From: Streptomyces sp. NBC_01210
Lineage (GTDB): Bacteria; Actinomycetota; Actinomycetes; Streptomycetales; Streptomycetaceae
Length of the DNA stretch: 64,000 bases
Assembly (NCBI RefSeq): GCF_036010325.1
Contig: NZ_CP108549.1
Location: 310,001 to 374,000 of the forward strand
Direction of reading: 5' to 3'
Shown here: one piece after another, positions 1 through 9,361 of the stretch
How the letters are laid out: every line of letters starts with the position of its first letter
Numbering within the stretch: position 1 is the first letter of the stretch
Translations under genes and position numbers: made by a program
Notes under the pieces: generated by a model
Seen by the model: the letters and a program-made list of their open reading frames with translations, nothing else
Databases searched by the model: none
What the model was told of the DNA's origin: nothing

Positions 1-161
1 ATAGCCGCTGGCTATGCCACGTGCTCCCGGGCAATCGCAATGCGCCACGCCCGGAGCATCGCCTGAGTGGGACGCGTATGGAAGCCCGCGCGAACCCGCT
101 CCTGCTGCACTCCTCCGGTCAGTCGGCGATGTGGTTCGACGATGCCCAGTCCGCCCCCCAC

Positions 162-714
162 TGCAGAACAGCAGCCTGCCTTCCGCGTCCGTGACGACCA
201 TGGACTTGACGGCGTTCTGCATGTTCTTGCCGGAGATGAACTTGTCCCGGTCCTTGCGTCCCGCGGCCGGGCGGCGCACCCGGATCTCGGTGCCGTCGAT
301 GATCCCGGTCTGCCCGCTCGCGCCGAGATGGTCGATGACCTCGGCGAGGCTACGCAGCCTGGTGCCGGGTGCGACGGTGCAACCGCGCGCCGCCAGCAAC
401 GGTCGCACTTCACCGATTGCGCGCGTGATGGTGGAGCGGTCGACACCGAACCAGCAGGCCAGCACATCGTGCGCGACACCGTGCCGCAGGTGAACGAGGG
501 CGGCGAGCAGCCGGTCGACGAAAACCAGCTTGTGCTTCGCCCCGGCCTCGACCGCCCGGCCCCGGGGGCGCGACGCAAGCACGGCCTGGTGCCGGTCGTA
601 CCACAACGGGCCGACCTCCGCGACGAGTTCAGCAATCACATCCGGCGACAAGCCGGTGATCCGCTGGCTCCCAATGATCGCTGCACGCGCCCAAGTACCC
701 ACCACGCAAACCAT
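162..714 (-). pseudogene. IS5-family transposase, 3' truncated
   Basis: Reading leftward from an ATG at 714, the frame stays open with good similarity to the intact transposase at 2434-3390: the same N-terminal block (ITGLSPDVIAELVAEVGP), the HTH segment CWFGVDRSTITRAIGE, and the first catalytic aspartate in a GTEIRVRRP context. Similarity stops abruptly after the residues LLFC; the remaining bases to position 1 do not match the family. The C-terminal DDE half is therefore missing and the protein cannot be active. The break is probably a rearrangement point. Confidence 0.75.
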
Positions 715-830
715 GATCAACGATCACGGCTTCACCCAGCCACCGCCAACCGTGCACGAGCTCGTAAGGGCTTGCAGGGAATCAAGGTGTTGCTTCCCGT
801 CCTGAGGCTCGTTGAATCTCAATGACGTTG

Positions 831-1700
831 TCAAGCAGCCGATGGCGGGGCGAGAGTGTAAAGGCGATGGTCGCGGAGCATGGCCCAGAGCACGTCAACG
901 CGGCGTCGAGCCAGAGCGAGTACGGCCTGGACGTGACGTAGGCCTTCTGCACGTTTACGCAGGTAGAAATCCCTGGAAGGGCCCGGATACATCATGGCGC
1001 TCTGGGCGGAGAGGTAGAACACCCAGCGCAGGCGGACGGTCGTAGCGTTTGGGCCGGTGCAGATTGCCGGTTCGACGCCCGGAGTCGCGCGGTACCGGGG
1101 CGAGGCCGGCGTGTGCCGCCAGGCGGCCGGCGTCACGGTAGGCCGACAGGTCCCCGGCGACCGCGACGAACTCGGCACCCAGGATGGGGCCCATGCCAGG
1201 CAGCGATTCGATGACCGCCGCGCGTTCGTCGGCACGGAAGGTGTCCCGGATCTCCCGGTCGTTGACCGCGATCCGCTCGTCCAGCTCCAGCAGCTGGTGC
1301 GCGAGTTCTGCCACAAGGGCCGCGGCGCGGGTTTGCCCGGGCAGCGCGGTGTGCTGCTGGTCGGCTGCGGCCATGGCTTTCTCCGCCAGCCGCCGGGGAC
1401 TGCGGACCTTGCGCCGTTCGAGCCACGTGGTCAGCCGTTTGACGCCTATGCGACGCAGGCCGGCCGGGGTTTGATAGCGCGTGAGCATGGTCACCGCGCC
1501 CTTGGAACGGGCGAAGTCAAAGGCTCGTTCCAAGGCTGGGCTGATGCCGCACAACAGATCCCGCATCCGGTTGATCAGGCGGACCCTCTCCGCGATGAGG
1601 TCGCGCCGGTTGGCGGTCAGTAAGCGGAGGGTGCAGGTCTCCTCGGCCGGGAGGGTGATGATGGTGAAGTCCCGGCGGGCGCGGGCCATGTCGGAGCACC
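831..1700 (-). pseudogene. IS110-family transposase remnant
   Basis: The frame carries the coiled linker (LRLLTANRRDLIAERVRLINRMRDLL) and the Transposase_20 C-terminal domain with ESLPGMGPILGAEF and LAAHAGLAPVPRDSG, both typical of IS110. The N-terminal DEDD catalytic domain is absent. Near 1040 the frame shifts; the true C-terminus (RWVFYLSAQSAMMYPGPSR) continues in another frame to a stop at 831. The 5' side is replaced by an oppositely oriented ISAzo13 fragment that begins within about 10 bases, so one element has been cut by the other or both by a deletion. Confidence 0.8.
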
Positions 1701-2361
1701 GGCTCTTCTCGCACATCACCATGAACTGGCGCGGCCGCCCGTTGACCAGCCACGAAGTCATCGTCCAGTCCATCGCCGCGACCACCACCCGCACCGGACT
1801 GCATGTGAGTGCCGCACTCGACACCAACACCTACCCCACCGGAGTCCGCATCGGTGACGCAGAGATGTCGGCACTGCCGCTGACCCGGCACGCTTTCCAT
1901 GGCGACTGGAACTATGCCCTGCACCCGCAGGTCCGCCCCGCCGTCCCGCCGTCCCGGCGGCCCGGGCTCCGCAGGCACCGGCCCCGCGGTGGGACCAGGC
2001 CCTGCTGTCCGATCCCGCCCTGACCGGCATGTCCCGGCAACAACTGGACGCCCTTACCAGGACTTTGCCCCTGGACGGCGATACCCGGCGCGGCCGTCCG
2101 CCCCGGCTTGCCTTCCCCGACCAGGTCCTGGCCACCGTGCTCCATCTGCGCGTCAATCTGGCCGCGGAGCCCCTCGCCGTACTGTTCGGCAGCAGCCGGA
2201 CCGCGATGCACCGCACCCTTCTGAAGAACAGAAAACTGTTCGAGGGACACGGCATCACCATCCCACCCGCGACGACGCCACCCGTCGTCCTCGCTGCCCT
2301 CCAGGCTCGGGTCCTCGACCAAACCGGCGAGTCCCACAACAAGATCAAGACAACGTGTTAA
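1693..2361 (+). pseudogene. ISAzo13-family transposase C-terminal remnant
   Basis: The translation EHRLFSHITMNWRGRPLTSH, followed by the block ending in HAFHGDWNYALHP, is the characteristic ISAzo13 transposase core. A frameshift near 1935 moves the downstream domain (SDPALTGMSRQQLDALT, then FPDQVLATVLHLR) into a second frame that ends with TAA at 2361. The downstream part resembles the HTH-like tail found after the core in streptomycete members. The first two thirds of the protein are missing. Non-functional relic. Confidence 0.7.
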
Positions 2362-2381
2362 TGATCTGCAAGCCCTAACGA

Positions 2382-3442
2382 CCTCGTGCGTGATTAGCGT
2401 GAGGCCGTGTCGGGCTCGTGGCCGGTGTTGTGATCACGTCTTTGCGGTGTGCAGTGCGAGTGCCTTGGTGTGTTGGGTTGCTTGTTGGTCGGTCAGGAGG
2501 CCGGCTGCTGCGCGGATGGTGTCGGGGAGGTTGTCCCGGCGGGTGTGGTGTCGGGCGAGGGCTCGCCAGTTCTTGAGGTGGGCGATGCCGTGTTCAACGG
2601 GGATGCGTGCTGAGGAGTAGGCGAAGAGGGCGGCTTCGTGGTGGGCCATGAGCCATTGCAGATGTTCGAGGTGTTTGCCGCGGCGTTTTCGTGGTGGTGT
2701 GACGACCTGGCCGTAGGTCTGTGCTGCGAGTCCCTGGTAGCCGGCATCGGCGAGGATCTGCAGGTCGATGGTGTCGGCGAGGAGGTCGACCAGGCCGGCA
2801 TCGCGGGCTTGGGTGATGTCGGCAACCGATCCGGCCCGCACCTCGCCGCAGAACAGTAACTGTCCGCGTTCATCGGTGAGGACGAGGGCTTTCATTGCGT
2901 TGATGCGGCTCTTGCCGGAGATGAAGCGGCTGCGTCCGCCGCGATGTGCGGAGGGCCTGCGGACCCGGATCTCGGTGGCGTCCATCAATGCGGTCTGCCC
3001 GGTGGCACCGAGATGAGCGATGACGTCAGCGAGCGTTCGCAGCCGCAGTCCGCCCTCGATGCGGCAGCCGCGGTCGGCGAGCAAAGGTCTGATCTCGCCG
3101 ATCGCGCGTGTAATCGTGGAGCGGTCGACACCGAACCAGCAGGCAAGGATGTCGTGGGTGACAGCGTGCCGAAGGTGGACCAAGGTGGCCAGGAGCCGGT
3201 CGACGAAGACCAGCTTGTACTTCGCACCAGCGCCCACAGCTCGACGACGCGGACGGTCAGCCAGCTCGGCATCTCTTCGGGCCTGCCACACCGGCCCCAA
3301 CTCGGCCACCAGATCGGCGATCACGGCCGCCGAAAGTCCAGTGACGCGACGCTCCGACATGATCAACTCGCGTGCTTCAACCCCCACCACAGACAGCCCA
3401 ACGACCCAGCTCAGCCGTCGTCACCGCTAATCACGCACGAGG
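2382..3442. mobile_element. Intact IS5-type insertion sequence
   Basis: An 18-bp perfect terminal inverted repeat (CCTCGTGCGTGATTAGCG at the left, its complement at 3425-3442) encloses a single full-length transposase gene on the minus strand. Length is about 1.06 kb, normal for the IS5 family. I see no convincing target duplication outside the repeats. It is the best-preserved element in the left part of the window and could be active. Confidence 0.85.
2434..3390 (-). CDS. IS5-family transposase, intact
   Basis: DNA-cutting DDE transposase of 318 aa that mobilises the surrounding element. An N-terminal helix-turn-helix (HTH_Tnp_4-like, CWFGVDRSTITRAIGEIR, about residues 85-105) is followed by a DDE_Tnp_4-type catalytic domain. 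The first Asp lies in ALMDATEIRVRRP, the second in ILADAGYQGL and the Glu in ARIPVEHGIAHLKNW, spacing typical of the group. The frame is uninterrupted. An internal ATG at 3360 is an alternative start, but the first ATG aligns with the start of the related copy at 162-714. Transcribed alone inside the IS. Confidence 0.88.
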   Translation of the reverse strand: MVGVEARELIMSERRVTGLSAAVIADLVAELGPVWQARRDAELADRPRRRAVGAGAKYKLVFVDRLLATLVHLRHAVTHDILACWFGVDRSTITRAIGEIRPLLADRGCRIEGGLRLRTLADVIAHLGATGQTALMDATEIRVRRPSAHRGGRSRFISGKSRINAMKALVLTDERGQLLFCGEVRAGSVADITQARDAGLVDLLADTIDLQILADAGYQGLAAQTYGQVVTPPRKRRGKHLEHLQWLMAHHEAALFAYSSARIPVEHGIAHLKNWRALARHHTRRDNLPDTIRAAAGLLTDQQATQHTKALALHTAKT

Positions 3443-3500
3443 CCGTAAGAGCTGTCCCGTAACTGCTGATCACGGGCGAGATGATCTTGATGTGGCTGGT

Positions 3501-3629
3501 GTGATCACGGCGTCGGAGCCGTCTTGGATAGCCCCGTTCAGCGGGCTGAGCCCGCGCCAGTTCGGCAAGCTGGTGACCGTGCTGCGACGCGAGGGTGCGG
3601 ACGGGGTCCGCTCCCCGACGACGCACTAG
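3501..3629 (+). pseudogene. IS5-type transposase N-terminal fragment
   Basis: The reading VITASEPSWIAPFSGLSP and the following QFGKLVTVLRREGADGVR match the N-terminus of a second common streptomycete IS5-type transposase. Similarity ends about 35 codons in. The bases just upstream (about 3440-3500) look like the terminal sequence of that element. A partial echo of the same end lies at about 25965-25990. Confidence 0.6.
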
Positions 3630-3673
3630 ACCTGATCACGCCCGTCAGGTGAGAACGCTCGAGCCCCGATCCG

Positions 3674-3865
3674 TCAGCGCACGCCGGCCACCTGCAGAGT
3701 CGGTCCGACATCGCATGACGCGGCATGCCGTGCGCATGACGTGTGCGTCTCCTCTATCGCTTGTCTTCGGTCCTCCCACAGAGAGGCGGCGGTCCCCAGC
3801 AATGCCGTCGAGACGGCGATGATGGACGCGACGATGATCAGTGCGAGCGAGACTTCCCTCTCCAA
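3674..3865 (-). CDS. Possible small membrane protein
   Basis: An open frame with a TTG start carries one strongly hydrophobic segment (LALIIVASIIAVSTALLGT) followed by a charged tail; about 63 aa. I recognise no family and there is no clear ribosome site. It ends against the LysR remnant on the other strand, so it may itself be part of a larger broken gene. Confidence 0.25.
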   Translation of the reverse strand: MEREVSLALIIVASIIAVSTALLGTAASLWEDRRQAIEETHTSCARHAASCDVGPTLQVAGVR

Positions 3866-3877
3866 CGTGACTAGCGG

Positions 3878-4596
3878 GTGTTCCCGCTGGCCGAGGAGGC
3901 CGTCGCGGCGGTCCAGCAGCTCAGCGGTCTGCGCACCGGGCGCATCATGGTGGGCGGGTCGACCACGGTGGGCACCTACCTCCTGCCCGACCTGATGGCC
4001 TCCTACCGGTCCCGGCACCCGGGCATCGAGGGCCACATCTTCGTCGGGAACAACACGGCGGTCATCGAGCAGCTGCTCAGCGGCGGCATCGGGATCGCGG
4101 TGGTCGCAGGCGCCCCCGCCGACCAGCGACTGCTCTCCGAGGCCTTGCTCGAGGAGCACCTGGTCACGGTCGCCGCTCCCGGCCACCCGCTCGCCGGGGT
4201 CGCATCCTTGACGGCCGACATGCCGGCAGGCGAACGCCTCATTCTGCGAGAGCCGGGATCTCAGACTCGCGAGCTGCAGGAGCGCGCCCTCGCCGGCTGG
4301 GGCGTCACAGAGACGTCGCGAGCCGAGGTGTGGGGTCCGGAGGCGGTCAAGCGCTGCGTGGCCGCCGGACTCGGCATCTCCTTGATCTCCGAGCACGCCG
4401 TCGCCGAGGACGTCCGGGCGGGGACGCTGTCGCTCCTGGGGATGGAGCCTGCGCCGCAGACTGCCCGATCACTCTTCTGCGGCGCCGGAACCGGCTGCTT
4501 TCCGCAGCCGAGCTGGCCTTCGTCCAACTTCTGCGGGAGCAGCACGCCTGGCCAGAGCGCGTGCTCGACTCACCGGTCCCCAACGGCGAGCGGTGA
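3878..4596 (+). pseudogene. LysR-family regulator, 5' truncated and frameshifted
   Basis: The translation begins in the linker helix and runs through a LysR substrate-binding domain (RIMVGGSTTVGTYLLP, then PGIEGHIFVGNNTAVIEQLL, LILREPGSQTRE, GISLISEHAV). The N-terminal winged HTH, about 80 residues, is missing, so it cannot bind DNA as a normal LysR protein. After PQTARS (about 4470) the family sequence continues in another frame as ITLLRRRNRLLSAAELAFVQ and ends with TGA at 4596. Such regulators are often of the CbbR/CysB-like type, but the effector is not predictable. Confidence 0.75.
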
Positions 4597-4672
4597 GAAC
4601 ACGCAGCCGTCCGATCCCCGGCCCCGCTCTCGTGCCCGTCAGGCCGGAACGGGGCCAGGAGGCCCCCTGGCC

Positions 4673-4712
4673 GGATCGAAGTAGTACATCCCGGGATGTA
4701 CTACTTCGATCC
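4673..4712. promoter_or_regulatory. 40-bp perfect palindrome
   Basis: The left half GGATCGAAGTAGTACATCCC is followed directly, with no spacer, by its exact reverse complement. It lies in the gap between the LysR remnant and the next gene, about 180 bases upstream of that ATG. No T-tract follows, so a terminator is less likely than a dyad operator, a recombination site or the fused ends of a lost element. Confidence 0.8.
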
Positions 4713-4891
4713 GACGACTCCCCGGGTGGGTCTGCAAAGCCATCCTGGGCGGGACGCGGCATGTCCGTGCAGGAAGGCAGCCTGAAGAGGATGAAGCAGC
4801 TGATGCCATCCGCACCTCCTGGGGGAGACCATCCCCTCATCCGTGGCCGGCTGCCGTTGTGTGCAATCCGGCCCCCGACAGGAGCGACCCG

Positions 4892-5392
4892 ATGACCGCA
4901 TCCCCGCCTTCACCCCTCCCCATCAACGCCCTCCGCGGATTCACCGCGTGCTTCCTCGCACAGATGGACGCCGAGGCGGCCATCCACCAGGCCGAAGGCG
5001 CCCGGGCTGCCGCCGAGCGGGCCCGGCAGGAGGGGCTCCTCGCGGTCGACCACGCACTGGCCGCCGTAGCGGGCTTCCCGGCCACCCTCGCCTTGGTGCT
5101 GGACGGCTCCTCCTTTCGCGGATACCCGACCGCCGCCGACGGCGACGGCCGGCAGATACCCCCCTCCGCCGCGGCGGACCTGGGCGAAGGCCTGTGGCTG
5201 CACCACACCCGAGTCGCCGCTTCCGCGATCGCTCCCACGCGTGACGTCACCACGCTTGTGGCACCGCACGCCGTGGACGGCTACCAGCTGATAGCGATCA
5301 GCGACGACGCCTCGCTGGCCCGCGCGCTGATCGGTCTCGGGCTGCACCACGGACGGGGCTGCTCCGAGGCGTTCATCCCGCGTCAACGCTGA
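4892..5392 (+). CDS. Hypothetical protein, 166 aa
   Basis: The ATG is preceded at good spacing by AGGAG, better than the upstream in-frame ATG at 4859. The first third is alanine-rich and helical (DAEAAIHQAEGARAAAERAR) and is followed by mixed alpha/beta sequence; no signal peptide or membrane segment. The tail contains RALIGLGLHHGRGCSEAF. I do not recognise a family. It lies 293 bases upstream of the nitrilase gene on the same strand and might be cotranscribed, but nothing shows this. Confidence 0.6.
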   Translation: MTASPPSPLPINALRGFTACFLAQMDAEAAIHQAEGARAAAERARQEGLLAVDHALAAVAGFPATLALVLDGSSFRGYPTAADGDGRQIPPSAAADLGEGLWLHHTRVAASAIAPTRDVTTLVAPHAVDGYQLIAISDDASLARALIGLGLHHGRGCSEAFIPRQR

Positions 5393-5685
5393 GAGCCGCC
5401 CTATACAGCCCGAAGGGCTCGGGCGACGGCCCGGTCTGCCGTCTCCCGGCATCCCGCAGCGGTGCTTCTGCGCAGCATTCCACTCAAGAGGAACGTCGCC
5501 GCAGCCTAGGCCTGCACCGTCCCGTCACGCTCGCCCCGCCGCCACGGCTCCGCCCGAAAGGCGCGAGCGGGTTCCCGCTCGTTCCGCCGCCGTCGCCGCA
5601 CCTCCCGGCGCGCCCGATTCTCGCCGCTTCTCCCGTGAAGGCCGCATTGCGGTCGCAGAACGCACCCTGACAGAGGACTGACCCC

Positions 5686-6561
5686 ATGCGCACGCTGGCC
5701 ATCGCAGCCATCCAGACCGCCCCCGCCTTCTTCGACTCCGAGGCCACCTGGCATCGTTTCGCCGACCGCGTGCGTGCCGTCTGCTCCCTGTTCCCCCACG
5801 TCCAGATGGTCGTGGTCCCGGAACTGCTACTCGCAGCCGAGGCACCGTTGGAGGCCCGTGCCGACTGGATGCAGGAGGCTGCCGTCCCCATCCCCGGCCC
5901 GCTCACCGACCGGATCTGCGATCTGGCCTGGGAGACCGGCCTGTGGCTGATCCCCGGCAGCGTCTACGAGCTGGCCGACGACGACAAGATCTACAACACG
6001 GCCCTCGCCGTCTCCCCCCAAGGCGAGATCGCAGCGCGGTATCGCAAGGTTTTTCTCCGACAGCCCTACGAACAGACCGCACCCGGCAGCGATTTCGTGG
6101 TCTTCGACGTTCCCGAAGCCGGCCGGATCGGGCTCGCGATCTGCTGTGACGGCTCGTTCCCCGAGACGGCACGGCAACTCGCCTGGCTCGGCGCCGAAGT
6201 GATCGTTCAGCCCTCGCTCACTGCCCGCGACCGGGACATGGAGCTGATCTGCGCGCGGGCCAACGCGTGGACCAACCAGCTCTACATCGTGAACCTCAAC
6301 GCCGCCTCCCCGGCCGGCCGGGGCGCGAGCGCGATCGTCGACCCCGAGGGCGTCATCCGCCAGCAGAGCGGAGCCGGCGAAGAAATCCTGGTGGACATCC
6401 TCGACCTGGATGCCGTCACCCGCGCTCGCAGCCACGGCGCGGCCGGCCTGAACCGGCCCTGGGCTCAGCTCGCCCGCCACGGAAGCCAGGTCAACCTGCC
6501 GATGTATGCCGCAGGCATCACCCCCGCGCCATGGCAGCAGGATCTCCCCGCCGCACACTAG
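5686..6561 (+). CDS. Carbon-nitrogen hydrolase (nitrilase superfamily)
   Basis: Cytosolic hydrolase of non-peptide C-N bonds (amide, carbamoyl or nitrile), 291 aa, a normal length. The Glu-Lys-Cys triad is visible: E46 in VVVPELLLA, K121 in ARYRKVFLR, and C153 in GLAICCDGSFPE. The sequence spans the whole single-domain fold. The best guess is an aliphatic amidase/omega-amidase-like or polyamine-pathway enzyme; the substrate cannot be read from sequence. A GAGG-like ribosome site precedes the ATG. It lies alone between an unknown gene and a gene-free stretch, so no pathway context is available. Confidence 0.85.
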   Translation: MRTLAIAAIQTAPAFFDSEATWHRFADRVRAVCSLFPHVQMVVVPELLLAAEAPLEARADWMQEAAVPIPGPLTDRICDLAWETGLWLIPGSVYELADDDKIYNTALAVSPQGEIAARYRKVFLRQPYEQTAPGSDFVVFDVPEAGRIGLAICCDGSFPETARQLAWLGAEVIVQPSLTARDRDMELICARANAWTNQLYIVNLNAASPAGRGASAIVDPEGVIRQQSGAGEEILVDILDLDAVTRARSHGAAGLNRPWAQLARHGSQVNLPMYAAGITPAPWQQDLPAAH

Positions 6562-7303
6562 GCCATTCCGTCCGACGCCTACATCCGCCGCCTGGGCGCG
6601 GGGGCGTCGCTGAGCGCACCGCGGGCCCGAGCGCAACACTGCACCGCATCGGCAGGGCCGTTATCGCGCGGCGCTGACCTGGCGGAACTGCGGGCGCGCC
6701 TGCCTTCGTCCACGCCCTCGTGCGATGGGGCCGCAGCATCCCGACGCCAAGCGGGAACTCGAGGCGAAAGGCTCCGCCTGCTGTGCCGGGCCGCCGTCGA
6801 GCGCCTGCCTGCAGCGGGACCGGAGGCCGCTGAGCACCCCGCCTCGATGCCGCAAGACAACCGGTATCGCCCGTGGCCTCCGAAGAGCCTGTGCGAGAAC
6901 GCTTTGAAGTCCAGCCGCCTCCCGTCCGTTCGCCGCCGAGGCGGTCATATGAAGCCTTCGACCGTTGGGCCGGGCACCGTACTCGCCGATGACGAGCAGC
7001 AGCCGCTTCCGCCTTCGGACGGCCGCACTGACGGTCGGTCGCATGCGTCTGGCGGTCCTGACTACAACGGTTTGCGTCTATCAGAGCCTTACGGGGTTCA
7101 CGAATCCTGGGACGGGCCAGAAGGGGGCCGCAGCTGATCGGCTGCTTCCTCCCGGCTGTCTCTGCGCACGCAAATGCCGTTGCCTTCACTCGCGATGACG
7201 TCGCCAAGCTGCCGTTCAGCACCAGCATTTTCGGCATCGATCCTGGTTCAGCGCAGATTTCCCACAGGAGTGGCAGGCATGGGGGATCAGTGGAGGACGG
7301 GCG
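6562..7303. other. Gene-poor stretch
   Basis: I see no frame with convincing family similarity here. Several short frames exist but have no matching ribosome site. A weak candidate start (AGGAG then ATG at 7279) lies just before the IS481 insertion and would read MGDQWRTGA into the element, so an N-terminus of a lost gene may have been interrupted. Confidence 0.4.
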
Positions 7304-7307
7304 CTAG

Positions 7308-8374
7308 GTATAAAACTGCCGGACGTTGTTGACACCTGGGTCTCCTACCACTACGGAGATCTGGCATGCCCCCTTCAGTCAGACTGCAGCAGGACCGTCA
7401 GGCCCAGCGACGCCTGGCGGTCCTGCGTCACGCCGAGGAAGTCACCGGAAACGTCTCACTGACCTGCCGGTACTACGGGATCAGCCGCAATTGCTTCTAC
7501 AAGTGGCAGCGGCGTTACCAGGAAGAAGGCCTTGACGGCCTGCGCGACCGCTCCAGCAGGCCCCACCACTGCCCCCACGCCACCCAGGCCGATGTGGTCA
7601 ACAAGATCGTCCATCTGCGGCAGAACTACCACTTCGGGCCAATGAAGATCAAGATGTACCTCAAGCGGTACCACGACATCGAGATCGCCTGCTCTGCGGT
7701 CTACCGCATCCTCAAAAAGCTGGGCATGAATCGGCTGCCTGCCTCCCAGCGCTACAAGCGCCACGACAAGCGCTACACCCGCTACGAGAAGCAGCTGCCC
7801 GGCAACCGGGTCCAGGTCGATGTCAAGTTCATCGAACCGGTCGGCGTCCCGGCCGAGACCTCCGCCCCGGCCCCGGTCACCGGCAAGCTTCCGAAGGCAC
7901 GGCGCCGAGCCAAGTACTACCAGTTCACCGCCATAGACGACTGCACCCGGCTGCGGGTGCTGCGTATCTACCCGCGGTGCGACCAGAAGACCGCCATTCA
8001 GTTCCTCGACTACCTCCTGGAGCGCTTGCCGTTCCGGGTCGAGGTGATCCAGACCGACAACGGCGCGGAGTTCCAGTCCGCCTTCCACTGGCACGTGCTG
8101 GACAAGGGCATCGCCCACACCTACATCAAACCGGCGTCCCCGCACCTCAACGGCAAGGTCGAACGCTCCCACCGCATCGATGCCGAGGAGTTCTACCGCA
8201 TGCTCGCCGGCATCGTCATCGATGACACCGGCGTCTTCAACGACAAACTCCGCGAGTGGGAGGACTACTACAACTACCATCGCCCGCACGGCGCTCTCGG
8301 TGGCCAAACTCCCTACGAACGCCTCAAGCAGAAGACCCAGACCCGGGTGTAACCCAGCTCCGGCAGATGCACAC
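7308..8374. mobile_element. IS481-type insertion sequence flanked by CTAG
   Basis: An imperfect inverted repeat of about 28 bp begins CTGCCGGA at 7316 and at 8366 on the other strand. It encloses one intact transposase gene. CTAG occurs just outside both ends (7304-7307 and 8375-8378), which fits the known preference of IS481 for NCTAGN targets and its duplication. Length is about 1.07 kb. Confidence 0.75.
7366..8352 (+). CDS. IS481-family transposase, intact
   Basis: A 328-aa DDE transposase. An N-terminal HTH (CRYYGISRNCFYKWQRRYQ, residues about 35-55) is followed by a linker and an rve integrase core. The catalytic acids are visible in VQVDVKFIEP (first Asp), IQTDNGAEFQ (second Asp) and HLNGKVERSHR (Glu). 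The GALGGQTPYERL tail is typical. The frame is complete from ATG to TAA and probably expressed from the IS end. It separates the nitrilase region from the IclR gene. Confidence 0.9.
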   Translation: MPPSVRLQQDRQAQRRLAVLRHAEEVTGNVSLTCRYYGISRNCFYKWQRRYQEEGLDGLRDRSSRPHHCPHATQADVVNKIVHLRQNYHFGPMKIKMYLKRYHDIEIACSAVYRILKKLGMNRLPASQRYKRHDKRYTRYEKQLPGNRVQVDVKFIEPVGVPAETSAPAPVTGKLPKARRRAKYYQFTAIDDCTRLRVLRIYPRCDQKTAIQFLDYLLERLPFRVEVIQTDNGAEFQSAFHWHVLDKGIAHTYIKPASPHLNGKVERSHRIDAEEFYRMLAGIVIDDTGVFNDKLREWEDYYNYHRPHGALGGQTPYERLKQKTQTRV

Positions 8375-8455
8375 CTAGTACGAGGCCGCTGACGAAGTAC
8401 CCACCGGTAGTGAATGGGAACCCCGGTCGTCGACGCCGAACGAGGGAGAACATTC

Positions 8456-9225
8456 ATGGTGCAGTCGGTACAGAGAGCGGTCCCCATCCTCAGGGAGCTC
8501 GCCACGGCGGGACCGAGGCTCGGCGTCACCGACCTGGCCGAGCGCCTGGATGTCGCCAAGCCGACTGCCCACGCATTGCTGCGGACCCTTGAGGGCGAAG
8601 GCATGGTGCTCCAGGACGCGGAGACGGGCAAGTACTGTCTGGGGCCCGGACTGGTGCAGCTGGGCAACGCCTACCTGGGCACCCAAGAACTGCGTACCCG
8701 GGCTCTGACCTGGGCGGACTTGCTGGCCACGCGTGTGGGTGAGGCTGTATGGGTGGGGCGGTTCTCACCGGTGACCAGGCACTGGTGGTGCACCATGCCT
8801 TCCGGCCCGGAGGGTCGGTCCAGGTCTCGGAGGTCGGCACGAGCATCCCCTGGAACACGTGCGCGTTGGGCAAGGCCGTGGTCGCGCATGCGCCCCAGGC
8901 GCTGCGCGACCAACTGCTGGCGGGCGAGCTCGCGGTGCCCACCGGGGCCAGCATCGACGATCCTGCACGGATGGCGCGGGAGCTCGAGCAGATCCGGGCG
9001 ACGGGATATGCGGTGGAGGACCAGGAGGCGGCCGTGGGGGAGGCCGGCATCGCCTCCCCGGTGTACGACAGCTCCGGACCGGTGGGCGCCATCGGCGTGG
9101 TCGGCCCGGTCGAGCGACTGCTCGCCGGGCCGGTGCGCGTGGAGCTGGCGGTCGCTGTGCGCGAGGCGGGACGCAGCCTCTCCCGTGACCTCGGCGCGCC
9201 CCGGGGAGCCGGGGGACGTGCCTGA
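8456..9225 (+). pseudogene. IclR-family (GylR-like) regulator with one frameshift
   Basis: A good ribosome site (GAGGGAG) precedes ATG at 8456. The first frame gives an IclR winged HTH (VTDLAERLDVAKPTAHALLR, residues about 22-42) and runs to GEAVWVG. The effector domain continues in the next frame as VLTGDQALVVHHAFRPGG, then CALGKAVVAHAP, and ends at 9225. One missing base near 8757 (GGGCGG) explains it. The sequence resembles glycerol-operon regulators, which repress uptake genes, but no glycerol genes are adjacent. It could be a recent mutation or a sequencing indel. Confidence 0.8.
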
Positions 9226-9302
9226 TCATCTCGGGGCAGGTGGACCGGGCGCGGTCCGGCTGCGCTGACCAGCGTCTGCAGGCAGGCGGAGTGCTGCAGA
9301 GC

Positions 9303-9332
9303 AGAAGGCCCCGGCGATCGCCGGGTCCTTCT
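9303..9332. terminator. Bidirectional hairpin terminator
   Basis: AGAAGG and CCTTCT flank the 16-base palindrome CCCGGCGATCGCCGGG, giving a long GC-rich stem. It lies between the 3' end of the IclR gene and the 3' end of the minus-strand gene beyond, so it can serve both. Confidence 0.7.
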
Positions 9333-9361
9333 GTACGAGAGTGCGGGTCCGCCGCGGGCGC

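Noticed and set aside
6847..7136. 96-codon open frame in the gap after the nitrilase
   Set aside because: No ribosome site, no recognisable domain and poor third-position bias.
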